From Aliarcobacter sp. (GTDB lineage Bacteria; Campylobacterota; Campylobacteria; Campylobacterales; Arcobacteraceae): 64,000 nucleotides of DNA. A model generated the notes under the pieces. It searched no databases. It was not told where the DNA came from and saw only the letters and a program-made list of their open reading frames with translations. Below, in pieces: positions 62,538 to 64,000 of the stretch; the first letter of the stretch is position 1; each line of letters opens with the position of its first letter. Position numbers and translations under genes: made by a program. The stretch lies in NCBI GenBank assembly GCA_028688995.1, contig JAQTXB010000001.1, positions 1-64,000 on the forward strand. The letters run 5' to 3'.

Positions 62538-63032
62538 TTACTTCGAAAGATTATCTAAAATATATTTTTCTAAATCTCTTTTTGAAATCTCTTCTTTCAT
62601 AGCTTTTTCGAATATTTCATCTATTTTCTCAGAATACTCTTCATATGAGAAAAATGGAAAATGTAACTTCCAAGATCTAATAATTAACTCTTTAGTCATT
62701 GTATCTCTCATCTTATCTCTAAAAAAGTTAAAACCAATAAAAATAATAGCTGTAATAAACATTGAAGCCAATATTGAAATATGTGGATTTAATTTTTCCA
62801 TCTCTTTATGTGTTAAAAATGAAATTGGAACTAAAACAATCAAAACTCCAACAATATAAACAATATAAGCCCGAATAAGTCTTAACCTAAAACCAAGTTT
62901 TGCAGGGTCAACATGCATTCCATCATTATGTTGTCTATTTGCAACTAATAAGTCTTTTAATAAAATTGGTTGCTTTGAAATTGTATAAACATACTCTAAA
63001 ATTTTATTTCTAATTGTTTTTTCTTTAGACAT
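62538..63032 (-). CDS. Two-helix membrane protein of unknown function
   Basis: A 164-residue protein with a soluble N-terminal ~50 residues, two transmembrane helices (about 52-72 and 85-105) and a charged helical C-terminal ~60 residues. No family was recognised. It is convergent with the MnmC-like gene and divergent from the NMT1-like gene. Confidence 0.68.
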   Translation of the reverse strand: MSKEKTIRNKILEYVYTISKQPILLKDLLVANRQHNDGMHVDPAKLGFRLRLIRAYIVYIVGVLIVLVPISFLTHKEMEKLNPHISILASMFITAIIFIGFNFFRDKMRDTMTKELIIRSWKLHFPFFSYEEYSEKIDEIFEKAMKEEISKRDLEKYILDNLSK

Positions 63033-63051
63033 AATATATTCCTAAATTTAA

Positions 63052-63081
63052 TTGATATATTTTATCTTACTTTGTTATAAT
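63052..63081 (+). promoter_or_regulatory. Sigma-70-type promoter of the NMT1-like gene
   Basis: TTGATA (63052-63057) and TATAAT (63076-63081) are separated by 18 bases. Predicted start near 63088, about 30 bases before the coding start. Confidence 0.68.
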
Positions 63082-63117
63082 ATTGCGTTAATTAGGTATA
63101 AAAAAAAAGGTTCTCTA

Positions 63118-64000
63118 ATAAAAAAAATAATATTAATACTTTTAATTGTTTTTAACTATATTTTAAATGCATCAGAATTAAAAAAAACATCTATACAGCT
63201 GATGTGGTTAGACCAATTTGAATTTGCAGGTTTTTATGTTGCAAAAGAAAAAGGGTTTTATCAAGAGTTAGGCTTGGATGTTGATATTAAAAAATTCGAT
63301 AGTAATTTAGATTTAACAAAAGAAGTTTTAGATAGAAAATCTGATTTTGGATTAAACTCTTCTTCTTTGATTGTCGATAAATCAGAAGGTAAAGACCTTT
63401 TTATTTTAGGGACAATATTCCAATCTTCTCCATTGGTATTAATTGCATTAGAAAAGTCTAATATCAAAACTCCTGCTGATTTAAAAGATAAAAGAATTAT
63501 GATTACTAATAATCAAGAAAATTTTGCACCTTTACAATCTATGCTAAAAAGCCAAAATTTACAAATGAGTGATTTTAAATTCATTCCTCACACTTTTAAT
63601 GTTGATGATTTAATAAATAATAAAACAGACCTAATGTCAGCATACACAACAAATGAGCTATTCACTCTAAAAGAAAAAGGCTACAAAATAAAAGTTTTTA
63701 ATCCTACAGATTATGGTTTTAATTTCTATGAAGATTTAATTTTTACATCAAAAGAGTTTGCACAAGAAAATCCCGAAACAGTTAGAAATTTTTATACAGC
63801 AACGATGAAAGGTTATTATTATGCTTTTGAGCATATTGACGAAGTTACAAAATTAATATACAAAAAATATAATCCACAAAATAAAAGTTTAGAAAATCTA
63901 ATTTTTGAAGCAAATGAGATGAAAAAATTAGTTTTTGATAAACAAGGAAGAATTGGAACAGTAAATCCTGAAAAAATTAATCTTATTGTAAATACATATC
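63118..64000 (+). CDS. NMT1/THI5-like periplasmic binding protein, partial, apparent AUA start
   Basis: The frame is open from 63118 to the window end. A signal peptide (KKIILILLIVFNYILNASE) is followed by the NMT1/THI5-like domain: QLMWLDQFEFAGFYVAKEKGFYQELGLDVDI, then SDFGLNSSSLI and LKDKRIMI. No ATG, GTG or TTG occurs in frame before the leader. The only start compatible with a full signal peptide is ATA at 63118, 7 bases after AAAAGG. The gene is cut by the window edge. In Arcobacter relatives such domains are often the sensor of large kinases or GGDEF proteins, so the full length matters. Confidence 0.8.
   Translation, partial: MKKIILILLIVFNYILNASELKKTSIQLMWLDQFEFAGFYVAKEKGFYQELGLDVDIKKFDSNLDLTKEVLDRKSDFGLNSSSLIVDKSEGKDLFILGTIFQSSPLVLIALEKSNIKTPADLKDKRIMITNNQENFAPLQSMLKSQNLQMSDFKFIPHTFNVDDLINNKTDLMSAYTTNELFTLKEKGYKIKVFNPTDYGFNFYEDLIFTSKEFAQENPETVRNFYTATMKGYYYAFEHIDEVTKLIYKKYNPQNKSLENLIFEANEMKKLVFDKQGRIGTVNPEKINLIVNTY

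Overview
The window is chromosomal DNA from a low-GC, AT-rich member of the Campylobacterota, most likely the Arcobacter group. The evidence is the set of characteristic proteins (DUF3373 outer-membrane protein, short N-terminus on ThrS, RqcH-type NFACT protein, four-subunit pyruvate:ferredoxin oxidoreductase, split PAS/MCP taxis pair) and the very compact, overlapping gene packing. This is inferred from protein character only; there is no rRNA in the window. No transposase, integrase, CRISPR array or prophage gene was seen.

Layout. 1-0.37 kb: C-terminus of a Na+-translocating decarboxylase beta subunit and its terminator. 0.59-1.38 kb: seven tRNA genes on the minus strand (Pro, His, Arg, Leu, Gly, then second identical copies of Arg and Gly) behind a perfect TTGACA-17-TATAAT promoter. 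1.4-8.4 kb: minus-strand housekeeping run (thiG, cutA, NAD(P)HX repair, SUI1-like factor, tsaD, hydrolase, dxr, cdsA). 8.5-11.5 kb: envelope genes (DUF4105 protein, small lipoprotein, TraT-like lipoprotein). 11.6-15.5 kb: RqcH, a Cys-containing periplasmic protein and a DUF3373 porin-like protein. 15.6-18.8 kb: thrS-infC-rpmI-rplT. 18.8-21.7 kb: sulfide:quinone-reductase-like flavoprotein, small membrane protein and triple rhodanese. 21.8-27 kb: mobA, leuC, lspA, glmM, rpsT, prfA. 27-36.3 kb: a phosphate regulon (pstS, an EAL-CBS-GGDEF protein, pstCAB, phoU, psiE, phoB, phoR) with two matching direct-repeat promoters. 36.4-43 kb: rplM-rpsI, a peptide-binding protein, a HAD phosphatase and porCDAB. 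43.3-49.4 kb: phosphoglucomutase, an AbrB-family membrane protein and an Mla/MCE lipid-transport operon. 49.4-57.3 kb: two unknown genes, a PAS/MCP pair and a YbhGFSR-type ABC exporter. 57.3-60.6 kb: a four-gene defence-like operon. 60.8-64 kb: luxS, two methyltransferase-type genes, a membrane protein and the start of an NMT1/THI5-like binding protein.

Most notable. (1) The operon at 57324-60607 has a Septu-like arrangement, an SMC/ABC-type ATPase and an HNH nuclease, but a MntA/HepT (nucleotidyltransferase/HEPN) toxin-antitoxin pair sits between them and all four genes overlap. (2) Two distant promoters, for the small lipoprotein gene at 10.7 kb and the PAS/MCP operon at 52.2 kb, share TGAGTCA-N4-TGAGTCA-N10-TATAAT, which suggests an undescribed OmpR/PhoB-type regulon. 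(3) The pstS and pstC promoters carry a different pair of 7-bp half-sites in the same 7-4-7-N10 geometry, so they are candidate Pho boxes. (4) A 23-bp hairpin with a GC-rich loop lies between pstS and the c-di-GMP gene that interrupts the pst cluster. (5) The last gene appears to start at an AUA codon. All functional assignments come from reading the sequence and from family knowledge; no database search was run.
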